From Nannocystis sp. (GTDB taxonomy: Bacteria; Myxococcota_A; Polyangia; Nannocystales; Nannocystaceae): a stretch of DNA of 64,000 nucleotides. The DNA is taken from assembly GCA_016712315.1 (NCBI GenBank), contig JADJRG010000022.1:124001-188000 (forward strand), given 5' to 3'. The notes under the pieces are model-generated. The model saw only the letters and a list, made by a program, of their open reading frames with translations, did not search any database and was not told the DNA's origin. A program made the translations under genes and the position numbers. Positions 36,057-46,894 of the stretch are shown here, piece by piece; the first letter of the stretch is position 1; each line of letters starts with the position of its first letter.

Positions 36057-37109
36057 ATGCGCCTCCTCGCCGCCGCGCTGCTCGCCCTCGCCCTCGCCGC
36101 CTGCCACGTCACCGGCCCGGCCTCGATCCGGCGCGGCCGCGACAACTACAACGTCGCGATCCAGCAGACCAACAACGAGCAGCTCCTCCTCAACCTCGTC
36201 CGCCTGCGTTACCGCGACACCCCGCTCTTCCTCGAGATCGCCAGCATCACCAGCAATTTCACCTTCGAGCTCGGCGGCGGCGCCAACGGCGGCCTAAGCA
36301 CCAGCAAGGTCCACACCGTCGGCCTCTCCAGCTCGGTCGGCTACGCCGAGCGCCCCACCGTCTCCTACGTGCCCTTGCAGGGCCAGCGCTTCGCCACCCA
36401 GCTCCTCAGCCCGATCGCCCCCCGGATCATCCTGCTCATGTATCACTCCGGCTGGGCCATCGATCGGATCTTTCGGATCTGCGTCCAGCACCTCGGCCCC
36501 CTGCACAACGCCACCCGCGCCTCGGGCCCGACACCGGACACCCCCCCCGAATACGACGGCTTCTTCGAGGCCACCGATCTGCTCCGCACCCTCTGGCAGC
36601 GCGGCCACCTCGACATGGGCTTCCTCGCCGACGACAGTGACGCCCTCGCCCTGCGCATCGACGACGAGGGGCTCGGCTCCCCCGAGTTCCGCCGCCTCGG
36701 CGATCTGCTCGGCCTCCGCGCCTCCAGCCCGATCCTCATCCTCAGCGACCGCGAGCCCGGCGGCGTCGCCCTCGTCCCGCGCTCTGTCCTCGCGGCCATG
36801 TTCTACCTCTCGCAAGGCGTCGAGGTCCCCGAGCGCGATCGCCGAGCCAACCGGGTCACCATCACCCGCACCCTCGAGGGCCTCGAATTCGACTGGAGCC
36901 GGATCACCGGCGGCCTCATGCGGATCCAGAGCCGCCGCGGCGCCCCCCCTGGCGCCTACGTCGCGATCCCCTACCGCGACGCTTGGTTCTACATCGACGA
37001 CGCCGACCTCGCCTCCAAGTCCACATTCACCATGCTCGCTCAGCTCCTCGAGCTGCAATCCGGCGAGATCAAGGCCGCCGGCCCGGTCCTCACCATCCCC
37101 GTCAACTGA
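36057..37109 (+). CDS. uncharacterised lipoprotein
   Basis: 350 residues from the ATG at 36057. Signal and lipobox end LAAC (Cys about 16). The mature start has a conserved-looking block NNEQLLLNLVRLRYRDTP, which I have seen in hypothetical lipoproteins of several Gram-negative phyla, followed by mixed alpha/beta sequence ending VLTIPVN. Function unknown. It lies 3 bases before an SDR gene, so the two are probably co-transcribed, although a shared function is not obvious. Confidence 0.62.
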   Translation: MRLLAAALLALALAACHVTGPASIRRGRDNYNVAIQQTNNEQLLLNLVRLRYRDTPLFLEIASITSNFTFELGGGANGGLSTSKVHTVGLSSSVGYAERPTVSYVPLQGQRFATQLLSPIAPRIILLMYHSGWAIDRIFRICVQHLGPLHNATRASGPTPDTPPEYDGFFEATDLLRTLWQRGHLDMGFLADDSDALALRIDDEGLGSPEFRRLGDLLGLRASSPILILSDREPGGVALVPRSVLAAMFYLSQGVEVPERDRRANRVTITRTLEGLEFDWSRITGGLMRIQSRRGAPPGAYVAIPYRDAWFYIDDADLASKSTFTMLAQLLELQSGEIKAAGPVLTIPVN

Positions 37110-37112
37110 GCC

Positions 37113-37883
37113 ATGCCCCTCCAGATCGACCTCAGCGGCCACCTCGCCCTGATCACCGGCGCCACCGGCGAGCTAGGCCGCGCCATCGCGCGCACCCTCG
37201 CCGCCTGCGGCGCCGATCTCGTCCTCCACTATCACCGCGCCCGCGATCGCGCGGAGGGCCTCGCCGACGAGCTGCGCGCGACCGGCCGCCGCGTGCTCAT
37301 CGCGAGCGCTGACGTCGCCGACCCAGCCAGCGTGCTCGCCATGCGCGATCGCTGCCGCGCGCAGCTCGGCGATCCCAGCGTGCTCGTGCTCGCCGCCGTC
37401 GCCCAGATCCACCCCTGGAGCCGCGTGCTCGACGAGTCGATCGCCGACTACGACAGCCAGCACCGCACCAGCGTGCTGCACGCAGTCACCCTCGCGCAGG
37501 CCTTCGTGCCAGCGATGATCGAGCGCCGCTGGGGCCGCGTCATCGGTATCAACAGCGAGTGCGCGCAGCTCGCCGCGCCCTGTCAATCCGCCTACGTCGC
37601 CGGCAAGCGCGGCATGGACGGCGTGCTCCGCGTGCTCGCGCGTGAGGTCGGCGAGCACGCGATCACCGTCAACCAAGTCGCCCCCGGCTGGACCATCACC
37701 GATCGAGACCGCGCCGAGGCGCGCGAGATCATCCCCGACTACGACGCGCGCGTACCCCTCCGCCGGCGCGGCCGCGACGACGAGGTCGCCGCCGTGATCG
37801 CCTTCCTCGCCTCCGATCTCGCCAGCTTCGTCACCGGCGCCTTCATCCCCGTGAGCGGCGGCACCGCGATGCCCGCCATCTGA
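37113..37883 (+). CDS. short-chain dehydrogenase/reductase (FabG-like)
   Basis: 256 residues, normal SDR length. The cofactor loop reads TGATGELG (15-22), where the usual middle Gly of TGxxxGxG is Glu20. The catalytic S148, Y161 and K165 (SAYVAGK) are present, but the usual structural Asn of the tetrad aligns with Ser120. The C-terminus has the VSGGTAMPAI ending seen in FabG relatives. It should be a NAD(P)-dependent oxidoreductase; the substrate is unknown and the altered loop may change cofactor choice. Confidence 0.83.
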   Translation: MPLQIDLSGHLALITGATGELGRAIARTLAACGADLVLHYHRARDRAEGLADELRATGRRVLIASADVADPASVLAMRDRCRAQLGDPSVLVLAAVAQIHPWSRVLDESIADYDSQHRTSVLHAVTLAQAFVPAMIERRWGRVIGINSECAQLAAPCQSAYVAGKRGMDGVLRVLAREVGEHAITVNQVAPGWTITDRDRAEAREIIPDYDARVPLRRRGRDDEVAAVIAFLASDLASFVTGAFIPVSGGTAMPAI

Positions 37884-37902
37884 TCTCAGCCGCCCACCCG
37901 GC

Positions 37903-37908
37903 TATGAT
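37903..37908 (+). promoter_or_regulatory. putative -10 element of the second Ser/Thr kinase
   Basis: TATGAT, 16 nt before the ATG at 37919. The in-frame ATG at 37904 lies inside this element, which argues for the downstream ATG as the true start. Confidence 0.45.
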
Positions 37909-37918
37909 ACCCGCGCCG

Positions 37919-39616
<1,698 letters not shown>

Positions 39617-39631
39617 CGCGAGGCCGCGCGC

Positions 39632-41491
39632 CTACTCCGTCGCCTGCTCCAGCAGCCCCTCGCTCGCCTCACCGCCGAGCCCCAGCCGATCCAGCCGCGG
39701 CAGGTCGTCTACAAACACCAGGTCCGTGATCCGCCGCGACACCAGCGTGATCGCCAGCGGCGCGTGCAGCACCGTCACCGGCTGGAGCTCGCGCAAGCGG
39801 GCCGCCATCGCCGCCTTCGCCGAGCGCCGCTCAGCCGGCGTACGCGCCTCCCGGTACCCCTCGATCGCCGCGTTCAGCGTCGGATCCACCACCCCCGCGT
39901 AGTTCAGGCGGCCGCGGCTGTGGAACAGATCGTAGAGATCCGCGTCGCTGTGGTCGGCGAAGCGGAGCAGCGCCAGGTCGAATTCGCCCGCCGCCAGCGG
40001 CCGCTGCAAGTAGCTCCAGCTCGCCGTGACGCTCGGCACCTGCACCCCCAGCTCCCGCCACCCGCCCTTCATAGCCGCGACCAGATCGCTCGCCAGCCCG
40101 CCGCTCCCGTCCCATGTCAGCGCCAGCCGCAGGTTCCCCGTCGATCGCCGCCGCAGCCCGCGATCCAGCGTCCACCCGAGCGCATCCAAGATCGCCGCCG
40201 CCTCCGCCCGCCCCGCCTCATCCGCCGCCGGGTCGGGCGTCGTCAGCCACAGCGCTAGCCCCGCGTCGCTGAGCCGACCCGCCGTGATCGCCGCCAGATC
40301 GATCGGCGTCGGCGCGTGCTCATCCACCGGCGCCGCCGCGCGCAGGCTCGGCCGCCCGTAGATCTCCGCCAGCCGAGCCCACGGGATCGCCCGCGCCAGC
40401 GCCTCCCGCAGCCGCGGCCCCGACTGCGCCCCCCCGCGCAGGTTAAAGACCAGCAGGTCGTAGCGCGGCGGGCTCACGACATACCCGCGAAAGCGCGCCG
40501 CCATGCCCGGCTTCCCCAGCTCCCGCGGCACGTGCACCGGCGACACCTCCGCGACCACATGCACCTCACCGCGGCGCAGCAGCGTCAGCGCCTGCGCCCC
40601 GTCGGGCGCCACCTGCAAGACGACCCGCCGCGCCCCTGTGCGCTCTGGCGCGGCGTCCTCGTGGCGCTCGAAGATCATCCGCGCTTCATCGGCGCTGACG
40701 AGCCGCATCGGCCCGCTGCCGATCGGCTCACGAGCGAACGCCGTCGCCTTGCCGCGGTGTCGAGCGCGCGGCACCACCTTCATCGCCGCGATCCGCTCGA
40801 GCACCAGCGGATCCGCGGCATCGAAGGTCAACCGGATCCACCGCCCCGGATCGCGGGCGCTCGCCGGGCCATCGACCGCGCTCACCTCTTGCAGGGCCCC
40901 GAGCCCGTGCGCGGCCCGCCGCTGCGCCCCCTTGGGCCCTGTCCACGCGCTCAGGCTGTAGAGCACGTCCTCGACGCTCACCGGCTCACCGTCGTGAAAG
41001 CGGCGATCGGCGCGCAGGTGACAGAGCACCTCGCGCCCGCCTTGCCCCGCCTCGCAGCGGTCTGCCAGCGCCGGCTCGATCCACGGGTGTCCCTCTGGCC
41101 AGCGCCGCACCAGCCCTTCAAAGAGGAGGTCCTCGCAAGCTCGTGTCCCCCACGGGTCCAGCTCCGCCAGCGGGTCCAGCCCTTCGGGCAGCGTCCGCAC
41201 CGCGATCACCACCGTCTCTGTCGGCCCGCTCGCGCCGGTGAGCGCCGACGCCAGCGCCGCATCATCGATCACCTCATCGCTCGCGGAGGTCGCGCGCTCA
41301 CGCGCCGGATCCTCGGTCGTCCGATCCCCCCTCCCCCGCACCGGCTCCGCCTCACCGCCGCCGCAGCCCCCGAGGAGCAGCGCCAGCGCCAAGCAGGAGA
41401 GCCCGCTACCTGCGCCCGCGCGCACGATCTTCCGACCGAGCTCGATCTGCCGCTGCCCGCCTGCCGACATCGCTCGCTCGGTGTAGCCCAC
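39632..41491 (-). CDS. peptide-type ABC transporter substrate-binding lipoprotein (SBP family 5)
   Basis: 619 residues. The GTG at 41491 has AGGGAGG about 5 nt upstream; an ATG at 41470 is an alternative. Lipobox LLLGGC (Cys about 43), an acidic/Arg-rich linker, then a family 5 binding protein: TLPEGLDPLAELDPWGT, LFEGLVRR, FHDGEPVSVEDVLYSL, PIGSGPMRLV and RYDLLVFNLRGG are typical blocks. Family members bind oligopeptides, nickel or opines outside the membrane. No permease or ATPase genes are adjacent, so its transporter is encoded elsewhere or it has another role. Confidence 0.83.
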   Translation of the reverse strand: MGYTERAMSAGGQRQIELGRKIVRAGAGSGLSCLALALLLGGCGGGEAEPVRGRGDRTTEDPARERATSASDEVIDDAALASALTGASGPTETVVIAVRTLPEGLDPLAELDPWGTRACEDLLFEGLVRRWPEGHPWIEPALADRCEAGQGGREVLCHLRADRRFHDGEPVSVEDVLYSLSAWTGPKGAQRRAAHGLGALQEVSAVDGPASARDPGRWIRLTFDAADPLVLERIAAMKVVPRARHRGKATAFAREPIGSGPMRLVSADEARMIFERHEDAAPERTGARRVVLQVAPDGAQALTLLRRGEVHVVAEVSPVHVPRELGKPGMAARFRGYVVSPPRYDLLVFNLRGGAQSGPRLREALARAIPWARLAEIYGRPSLRAAAPVDEHAPTPIDLAAITAGRLSDAGLALWLTTPDPAADEAGRAEAAAILDALGWTLDRGLRRRSTGNLRLALTWDGSGGLASDLVAAMKGGWRELGVQVPSVTASWSYLQRPLAAGEFDLALLRFADHSDADLYDLFHSRGRLNYAGVVDPTLNAAIEGYREARTPAERRSAKAAMAARLRELQPVTVLHAPLAITLVSRRITDLVFVDDLPRLDRLGLGGEASEGLLEQATE

Positions 41492-41502
41492 CTCGCCCTC
41501 CC

Positions 41503-41530
41503 TTGAAACCTCGCATGTACGCGTGATACA
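41503..41530 (+). promoter_or_regulatory. possible promoter of the lipoprotein at 41584
   Basis: TTGAAA (41503-41508) - 16 nt - GATACA (41525-41530). Leader about 48 nt with GGAGGA 10 nt before the ATG at 41584. Confidence 0.4.
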
Positions 41531-41583
41531 CGTGCCGACAATCCATTTTTGCTCCTTGCCGGAGCCTGGAGGACCGCCGAAGC

Positions 41584-42312
41584 ATGACGCGCATCGTTCC
41601 GAGATCTCTAGTGGCGACCCTGCTCTCCCTCACGTTCGTCATGGCCGGCTGTGACAAGGGCGAGAAGAAGGACAAGAAGCCGGACGAGGACGAGGCCTCC
41701 GCCGCCGACCAGGCGCTCACGGTCCAGCTCCCGCCGCGCCCGGACTTCAACGAGGGCAAGATCGACGAGAAGTACAGCGACAACGCCTGGTCGATCTACG
41801 GCCTCCGCAAGTCGATCGACGACAACATCAAGGCCGGCGACGCGGGCACCGAGGTCGAGGTCCGCGGCTACGTCCAAGAGATCTATCAAGCGCCCGTCTG
41901 CGAGGGCAACGTCGCGCTCTGTCCGCCCGGCAAGCAGCCCCACTTCTGGCTCACCGATCGCCCCGACGACGCGGGCAAGAAGCGCGCGATGATGGTCGTC
42001 AATTACGCCTTCTCGATCCCGGAGTGGGAGGCGGCGACCTGGAAGGACGTGCCCAACGTCATCATCAACAAGGGCGAGCAGTACACGATCAAGGGCCGCT
42101 TCAAGCGCTTCTCTGACTCTGGCTTCGCGGACGATCGCGGCCTCTTCGAGTTCATCGCCTACAAGGCCACGGATCCCAAGACCGGCGTGGAGGGCTGGAT
42201 CTACCCGCCCGGCGCCGCTTGGCACCCCATCAACAAGGCCGCTGAGGAAGAGCAGCAGCGCAAGCTGATCGAAGCCGCGAGCAAGGCCGCCGCCGCCAAC
42301 CGCGGCAAGTAG
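41584..42312 (+). CDS. uncharacterised lipoprotein
   Basis: 242 residues from an ATG with GGAGGA at 10 nt. Lipobox MAGC (Cys23) is followed by a Lys/Glu/Asp-rich spacer. The mature domain (about 55-215) has the look of an OB-type beta barrel (VEVRGYVQEIYQAPVC, YTIKGRFKRFSDSG) with one Cys pair (C105, C112 region) and aromatic residues. The C-terminus is a charged helix. No family assignment. The next small lipoprotein gene follows after 8 bases. Confidence 0.65.
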   Translation: MTRIVPRSLVATLLSLTFVMAGCDKGEKKDKKPDEDEASAADQALTVQLPPRPDFNEGKIDEKYSDNAWSIYGLRKSIDDNIKAGDAGTEVEVRGYVQEIYQAPVCEGNVALCPPGKQPHFWLTDRPDDAGKKRAMMVVNYAFSIPEWEAATWKDVPNVIINKGEQYTIKGRFKRFSDSGFADDRGLFEFIAYKATDPKTGVEGWIYPPGAAWHPINKAAEEEQQRKLIEAASKAAAANRGK

Positions 42313-42320
42313 TCCCGCCT

Positions 42321-42626
42321 ATGCTCATGACCTGGCGAAGCACCGGCCTCGTAGGCGCGGTGCTCGCCATTTTTTTTGCGGCCGCGCACCTCGCCTGCAC
42401 CCCGCCCGAGGTCCGCGCCTGCGAGTTCTTCGTCGACGAGCTCGCCATCTGCACCGATCGCAACGCCAGCGCCGGCGAGCCCCCCGAAGACCTCTGCGAA
42501 GAGGTCCACCCCGAGTGTGAAGATTTCTTCCGCTGCGCCGCCAATCGGCCATGCGTGAAGGATCCCGTCGGTTACACCCTCGACATCACCGCCTGTGCGC
42601 TCCCGGACGGCATCAGTTGCCCCTGA
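42321..42626 (+). CDS. small Cys-rich lipoprotein
   Basis: 101 residues. A hydrophobic N-terminus ends in a lipobox-like HLAC (Cys26). The mature ~75 residues contain seven further Cys (CEFF, CTDR, CEEV, CEDF, RCAA, PCVK, ACAL, SCP region), suggesting a disulfide-rich fold. Probably co-transcribed with the preceding lipoprotein (8-base gap). Function unknown. Confidence 0.6.
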   Translation: MLMTWRSTGLVGAVLAIFFAAAHLACTPPEVRACEFFVDELAICTDRNASAGEPPEDLCEEVHPECEDFFRCAANRPCVKDPVGYTLDITACALPDGISCP

Positions 42627-42653
42627 GCGCCGCGATCACGCGCGCACGCGCGA

Positions 42654-44666
42654 TCACTCAGCGCGGGCCACGTAGTACCAGTCGGAACCAGCGATCCGCA
42701 GCCACGTCGGCCCGATCTCCAAGTTGACCCGCAGCCCGTCGACCAGCCGGAGCTCCAGGCGCTCGCTGCTCGCCCCAGGCGGCTCACCGCCGCGGATCCC
42801 CGCCGAGCGCCACGCCTCCCACGCCGCGAGCGCCGCCGCCACCGCCTCGTCGTCGCCGCCCGCCTCACGGATCCACGCCCCGCCGCCGCCCGCGCGCAGC
42901 GACCACCTCTCGTCCCCGCGCGTCACGACGATCGTCCGCGCCCGCCCCAGCCAGTGGCGCAGCGGATCGTCGTAGAGCAGATCGCTCGACAGCGCCTCAC
43001 ATGTCTCACGGGACAGCCGAGCCGCGCGCCCCTGACCTGGCACATGGGCCAGGCACTCGGCGTGCAGCGCCAACGCCAGCTCGCGCGGCCGGTCCCGCGT
43101 CGGCGCCCGCTCCACCCGCAGCGTCCGCAGCGGCGGCGAGCTCGGCGCCGCCACCCACTCCTCCGCCCGCGCGCTCCCCAGCGCCGCGATCAGCCCCTCC
43201 AGGCGCAGCTCATCCAGCGCGCCGCCGCCGTCTGGGTGGCTGGGCGCGTCCAGCCGCCACACCCCCAGGTCGAGCCTCACCCCCTGGCGCGCCGCCCCGT
43301 CGACGCCGGGCAAGATCTCGAGCGCTCGCGCCTCACCGACGTCGATCGCCATCAACCGCCGCTCCGCGAAGGTCTCCTCGCGAAACACCAGCTCGCGCGG
43401 CGCCGGCCGCAGCAGCCGCAGCGGCGGCCCCTCGTCGCGGGAGCACGTCGTGCGATCGCCGCTGCAACGCAGCTTCAGCCCCTGCCCGCTGTCGGTCTCG
43501 ATCGCCAGCTCCACCGCCCCTGCCGACGCGATCGCCTCACCGCCCAGCTCCACCGGCGTGCTCGCCAGCGCGTCAAACCACCGATACACCTCCGCCTCCA
43601 CCACCTCGTCTGTCCGCGTCCCCGCCTCGATCACCCAGCCGCCGCCGAAGCGGCGCAACCGCCGGCTCTCTGGCGAGAGCACCTCGATCGCCGTCACCTT
43701 CGAGTACGGGTGGGGGATCAGCAGCGGCTCGACGAAGCCGAAGTTCGGATCGCTCAGCGGCCACGGCTCGATCAGCGCCGCGTCGACGCAGCCGAGCATG
43801 CCGGGCCCTCGATCGACGATCCGCCGCCCGTTGTCCTCGGGGCACTCGCCGCCGACCCGCAGCCGTCGCTCGCGGCCATCGGCGTCCTCGATCGTCAGCC
43901 ACTCCGCCAGCTCCTCCTCACGCAGCGCCTCGCGGGCGATCAGCGGCGCCAAGCGGGCCGCGAAGAGGCGATCGAGGCGAGTCTCCACCGTCGCCGTCGC
44001 CAGCAGCAGCCGCGGCTCACCGACGCTCACCCGCCAGAGCCCGTCGGCGCCGCGCGAGATCGCCCGGTCCGGCCAACGCAGCGCCACCGCCTGCGAGGGC
44101 TCGATCGGCACCAATCGCTGCGCCAGCCACGCCTCCGGCTCTTGCTCGACGATCGCCAAGAGCTCCGCCTCCACCACCCAGGGCGTCTCTTGCTCGTGCA
44201 CCAGCACCCCGAAGATCCCCGCCCCGTCGCTGGTCGGGTCGGCCAGCCGCAGGATCAGCCGCTCATCGCCCGAGACGATCTCGATCGTCCCGCGGATCGC
44301 CCCCAACCGCGTCCCTGGCGACACCGCCCGCAGCGTCGTCGCCATCCGCAGCGAGCCCCACAGCCCCTCGATCGCCTCCGGGTCCGCCGAGCCCAGCAGC
44401 GCCTCACCGACGAAGAGCTGATGCGGCCCCTCTGGCGTCGGCAGCAGGCGGATCGTCGCCCCGTCCGCGCGCGCGATCTCGACGCTCGCCTGCGCCAGCT
44501 CGCGCTCCCCGAGGTTCGGGAAGAGGCGCCGCGCCACCGACTGCGTCGACACCAGCTGGATCCCGCGCCCGTCCTCCGCCCACGGGTCCGCGTGCAGCAG
44601 CACGACCGAGCCGGCCGCCAGCCCGGCCAGCGCCAACGTCACCTTCGCGGGTCGCCAGCGCATCAT
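42654..44666 (-). CDS. DUF4340-type membrane-anchored protein of the Gld-like transporter operon
   Basis: 670 residues from the ATG at 44666, which overlaps the stop of the GldF-GldG gene (ATGA, 44663-44666). One N-terminal membrane helix, then a long periplasmic region built of three or four DUF4340-like alpha/beta repeats (for example RLGAIRGTIEIVSGDERLILRLADP). DUF4340 proteins regularly follow GldG-like genes. Exact role unknown; by position an accessory periplasmic part of the transporter. Last gene of the operon. Confidence 0.72.
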   Translation of the reverse strand: MMRWRPAKVTLALAGLAAGSVVLLHADPWAEDGRGIQLVSTQSVARRLFPNLGERELAQASVEIARADGATIRLLPTPEGPHQLFVGEALLGSADPEAIEGLWGSLRMATTLRAVSPGTRLGAIRGTIEIVSGDERLILRLADPTSDGAGIFGVLVHEQETPWVVEAELLAIVEQEPEAWLAQRLVPIEPSQAVALRWPDRAISRGADGLWRVSVGEPRLLLATATVETRLDRLFAARLAPLIAREALREEELAEWLTIEDADGRERRLRVGGECPEDNGRRIVDRGPGMLGCVDAALIEPWPLSDPNFGFVEPLLIPHPYSKVTAIEVLSPESRRLRRFGGGWVIEAGTRTDEVVEAEVYRWFDALASTPVELGGEAIASAGAVELAIETDSGQGLKLRCSGDRTTCSRDEGPPLRLLRPAPRELVFREETFAERRLMAIDVGEARALEILPGVDGAARQGVRLDLGVWRLDAPSHPDGGGALDELRLEGLIAALGSARAEEWVAAPSSPPLRTLRVERAPTRDRPRELALALHAECLAHVPGQGRAARLSRETCEALSSDLLYDDPLRHWLGRARTIVVTRGDERWSLRAGGGGAWIREAGGDDEAVAAALAAWEAWRSAGIRGGEPPGASSERLELRLVDGLRVNLEIGPTWLRIAGSDWYYVARAE

Positions 44667-46894
44667 CGCCGCCGCCTCCACAGCGCCACGATCCCCAGCC
44701 CCACCGCGAAGCCTGGCAGCCCCAGCAGGCAGACCAAGCTCATCCGTTGGATCTGCTCGGGCAGCAGCACCAGCTTCACGTGCTCGCGCTCGCGCGCGCG
44801 GATCCCCAGCAGCGCCTCGCGTTGAGCGAGCCAGCCGATCGTATTCAGGATCAGGTCGCGGCCGCGATCGTAGATCACGTCGTCACGCAGCACCGCGTTC
44901 AGCGCGAAGTCATGCGAGGCGATCACCGCCACCCGCGCGCCGCCCCGCTCCGACGCCGCCGCCACCGGGATCGGCCCGATCTGGTCGTAGCTCGCGTCGT
45001 AGTGGGGGACGCCGCCGCTCTGCAGCCCCTCGATGTCCGCCTCCGCCCAGCCCTGCTCCGACGTCTGCAGCAGCGTGATCGCCGGCGCCTCGATGACCAG
45101 CTCACGCGCCGTCATCAGCGAAGCTGGCTGCCCGACCAGGCTCGTCACCGCCGGGTGCGATCCCCAGCCGTCCACCAGCGTAAACGCCAGCAGCGGGGTC
45201 GCCCCTGGCATCGTGTGCGGGTCGAGCACCACCCGCTCGCCCAAGCGGATCCCGAAGCGAGCCGTCAGCGCCTCCAGCCCAGTCGGCGCCAGATCGGGCC
45301 GTCCGCGCAGGATAACCGCCCCCGCCAGCACCAGCAGATCGCCGCCGCCGTCGACGAAGCGCTCGATCGCCCGCACCTGCTCCGTCGGCAGCGCCCCCTC
45401 TGGACCTGCCACGAGGACCAGGTTGCACTCCGCCAGCCCCTCGGGCCGCTCGAGCTCGGCGGGACGCACCTCCAGGTTGGCGCCGGCCAAGAGGTCGCGC
45501 AGGTGCGCGTACCCCTTATAAGGCTCGAGGCTGTCGAAGGCCGGCTCGCCGTGCCCTTGCGTGTAGCAGACCACCGTGCGCCGCGGATCGCTCACCCCCA
45601 AGAAGCGGGCGAGCAGCGCCTCCTCGCCGCGGAACGCCTTCACCCGCGGCCCGCTCATCTGTACATCGGGACCTGTCGCATAGGTCACCAGGTCTGAGGG
45701 CAGCACGTGCTCCTTGCGCAGCTTGCTCCCCTGCCCCGCGCGGATCAGCACCACCCCGTCGGCCAGCTCGCGGCCGCTGAGCCCGTAGTCGGCGAGCATC
45801 GCCTCGGCCTGCTGCCGATCGCGATCCGGGTCGAGGAAGCGCAGGCGCAGGCTCGGCGCGACCACGCGCATCCGCAGCAGCACCTCCCGCAGCTCCCCCG
45901 CGAGCGGGTTCGGGCGGCCGCCGCCGATCGTCGTCGGCACCACCACGGTCACGTCGATCGGCGCCTTCAACCCCGCGAGCACCTCACGCGCCCGATCGCT
46001 GAGCGTATACACCCGCCCCTCGGTCCAGTCGTCGCGGCCCGCGTGGCGCGAGAAGAAGACCCCCAAGTGCCCGCACGCGATCGCCAGCAGCACGATCTGC
46101 GCGAGGTGCTCCCAGCGCCGCCGCGGATCCACCATCGCGATCGCCGCCGCCGTCAACACCGCCACCGCGCCGACGTGGAAGAACACCCAGTGGTAGTCGA
46201 CGATCCCCTGCGCCAGCTCCTGCATCATGCCCAGCAGGCTGCTCCACTGCAGCAGCGACGCCACCCAAGGCGACTCCACCTGATCGGCCAGCAGCCCGGC
46301 CAACAAGAAGATCGTCGACGCCACGAAGGTCATCACCGCCGCCGCCATCTGCGAGCGCACCAGCGAGCTCGCCAGCAGCCCGAGCGCCAAAAAGGTCCCG
46401 CCGACCAGCAGCACCCCCAAGTACCCCGACAAGATCGGACCGATCTCCGGCGACACCGCCGCCCCGCGCAGCAGAACGTAAAAGATCGCCGTCGGCAGCC
46501 ACAGCGCCACATAGAACGTGTACGCGCCGACCAGCTTGCCCACCACGATCTGCGACGGCGACAGCGGCGCCGTCAGCAGCGCCTCCAGCGTCCCTTGGCG
46601 CCGCTCCTCCGCCACCAGCCGCATCGACAGCGCCGAGCAGATGAAGATCACCGGCAGCCAGAAGATAAAGAACGAGCCGCCGAAGTAGAACTGCATCACC
46701 GGCCCTGGCGCCGCCAGCGGGTCGTTGAGGAACTGGAGCAGCAGCGCGAAGTTCCAGCCCTGATTGAGCAAGAACAGCGTCCCCACCAGGTACGCCAGCG
46801 GCGTCACGAACAGCGACAGCAGCTCGCGATGCGCCACCGCCAGCGCCCCGCGCAGCCACGGCCACGGCGACTGCAACGGCTCACCGAGGCTCAC
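44663..46894 (-). CDS. fused ABC-2 permease (GldF-like) and GldG-like protein
   Basis: 743 residues from a GTG at 46894 that overlaps the ATPase stop (GTGA, 46891-46894). Residues 1-245 form an ABC-2 permease with about six helices, including RQGTLEALLTAPLSPSQIV, the conserved cytoplasmic loop. After two linking helices, the GldG domain begins at about 290 (DDWTEGRVYTLSDRAREVL) and runs through a GATase/ThuA-like fold (VCYTQGHGEPAFDSL, NLVLVAGPEG) to a final C-terminal membrane helix. In Bacteroidota GldF and GldG are separate and essential for gliding; here they form one chain. Confidence 0.83.
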   Translation of the reverse strand: MSLGEPLQSPWPWLRGALAVAHRELLSLFVTPLAYLVGTLFLLNQGWNFALLLQFLNDPLAAPGPVMQFYFGGSFFIFWLPVIFICSALSMRLVAEERRQGTLEALLTAPLSPSQIVVGKLVGAYTFYVALWLPTAIFYVLLRGAAVSPEIGPILSGYLGVLLVGGTFLALGLLASSLVRSQMAAAVMTFVASTIFLLAGLLADQVESPWVASLLQWSSLLGMMQELAQGIVDYHWVFFHVGAVAVLTAAAIAMVDPRRRWEHLAQIVLLAIACGHLGVFFSRHAGRDDWTEGRVYTLSDRAREVLAGLKAPIDVTVVVPTTIGGGRPNPLAGELREVLLRMRVVAPSLRLRFLDPDRDRQQAEAMLADYGLSGRELADGVVLIRAGQGSKLRKEHVLPSDLVTYATGPDVQMSGPRVKAFRGEEALLARFLGVSDPRRTVVCYTQGHGEPAFDSLEPYKGYAHLRDLLAGANLEVRPAELERPEGLAECNLVLVAGPEGALPTEQVRAIERFVDGGGDLLVLAGAVILRGRPDLAPTGLEALTARFGIRLGERVVLDPHTMPGATPLLAFTLVDGWGSHPAVTSLVGQPASLMTARELVIEAPAITLLQTSEQGWAEADIEGLQSGGVPHYDASYDQIGPIPVAAASERGGARVAVIASHDFALNAVLRDDVIYDRGRDLILNTIGWLAQREALLGIRAREREHVKLVLLPEQIQRMSLVCLLGLPGFAVGLGIVALWRRRR

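Noticed and set aside
43001..45697. 898-codon open frame on the plus strand
   Set aside because: Antisense to the DUF4340 and GldF-GldG genes; Pro/Ala/Arg-rich with no domain and no start signals.
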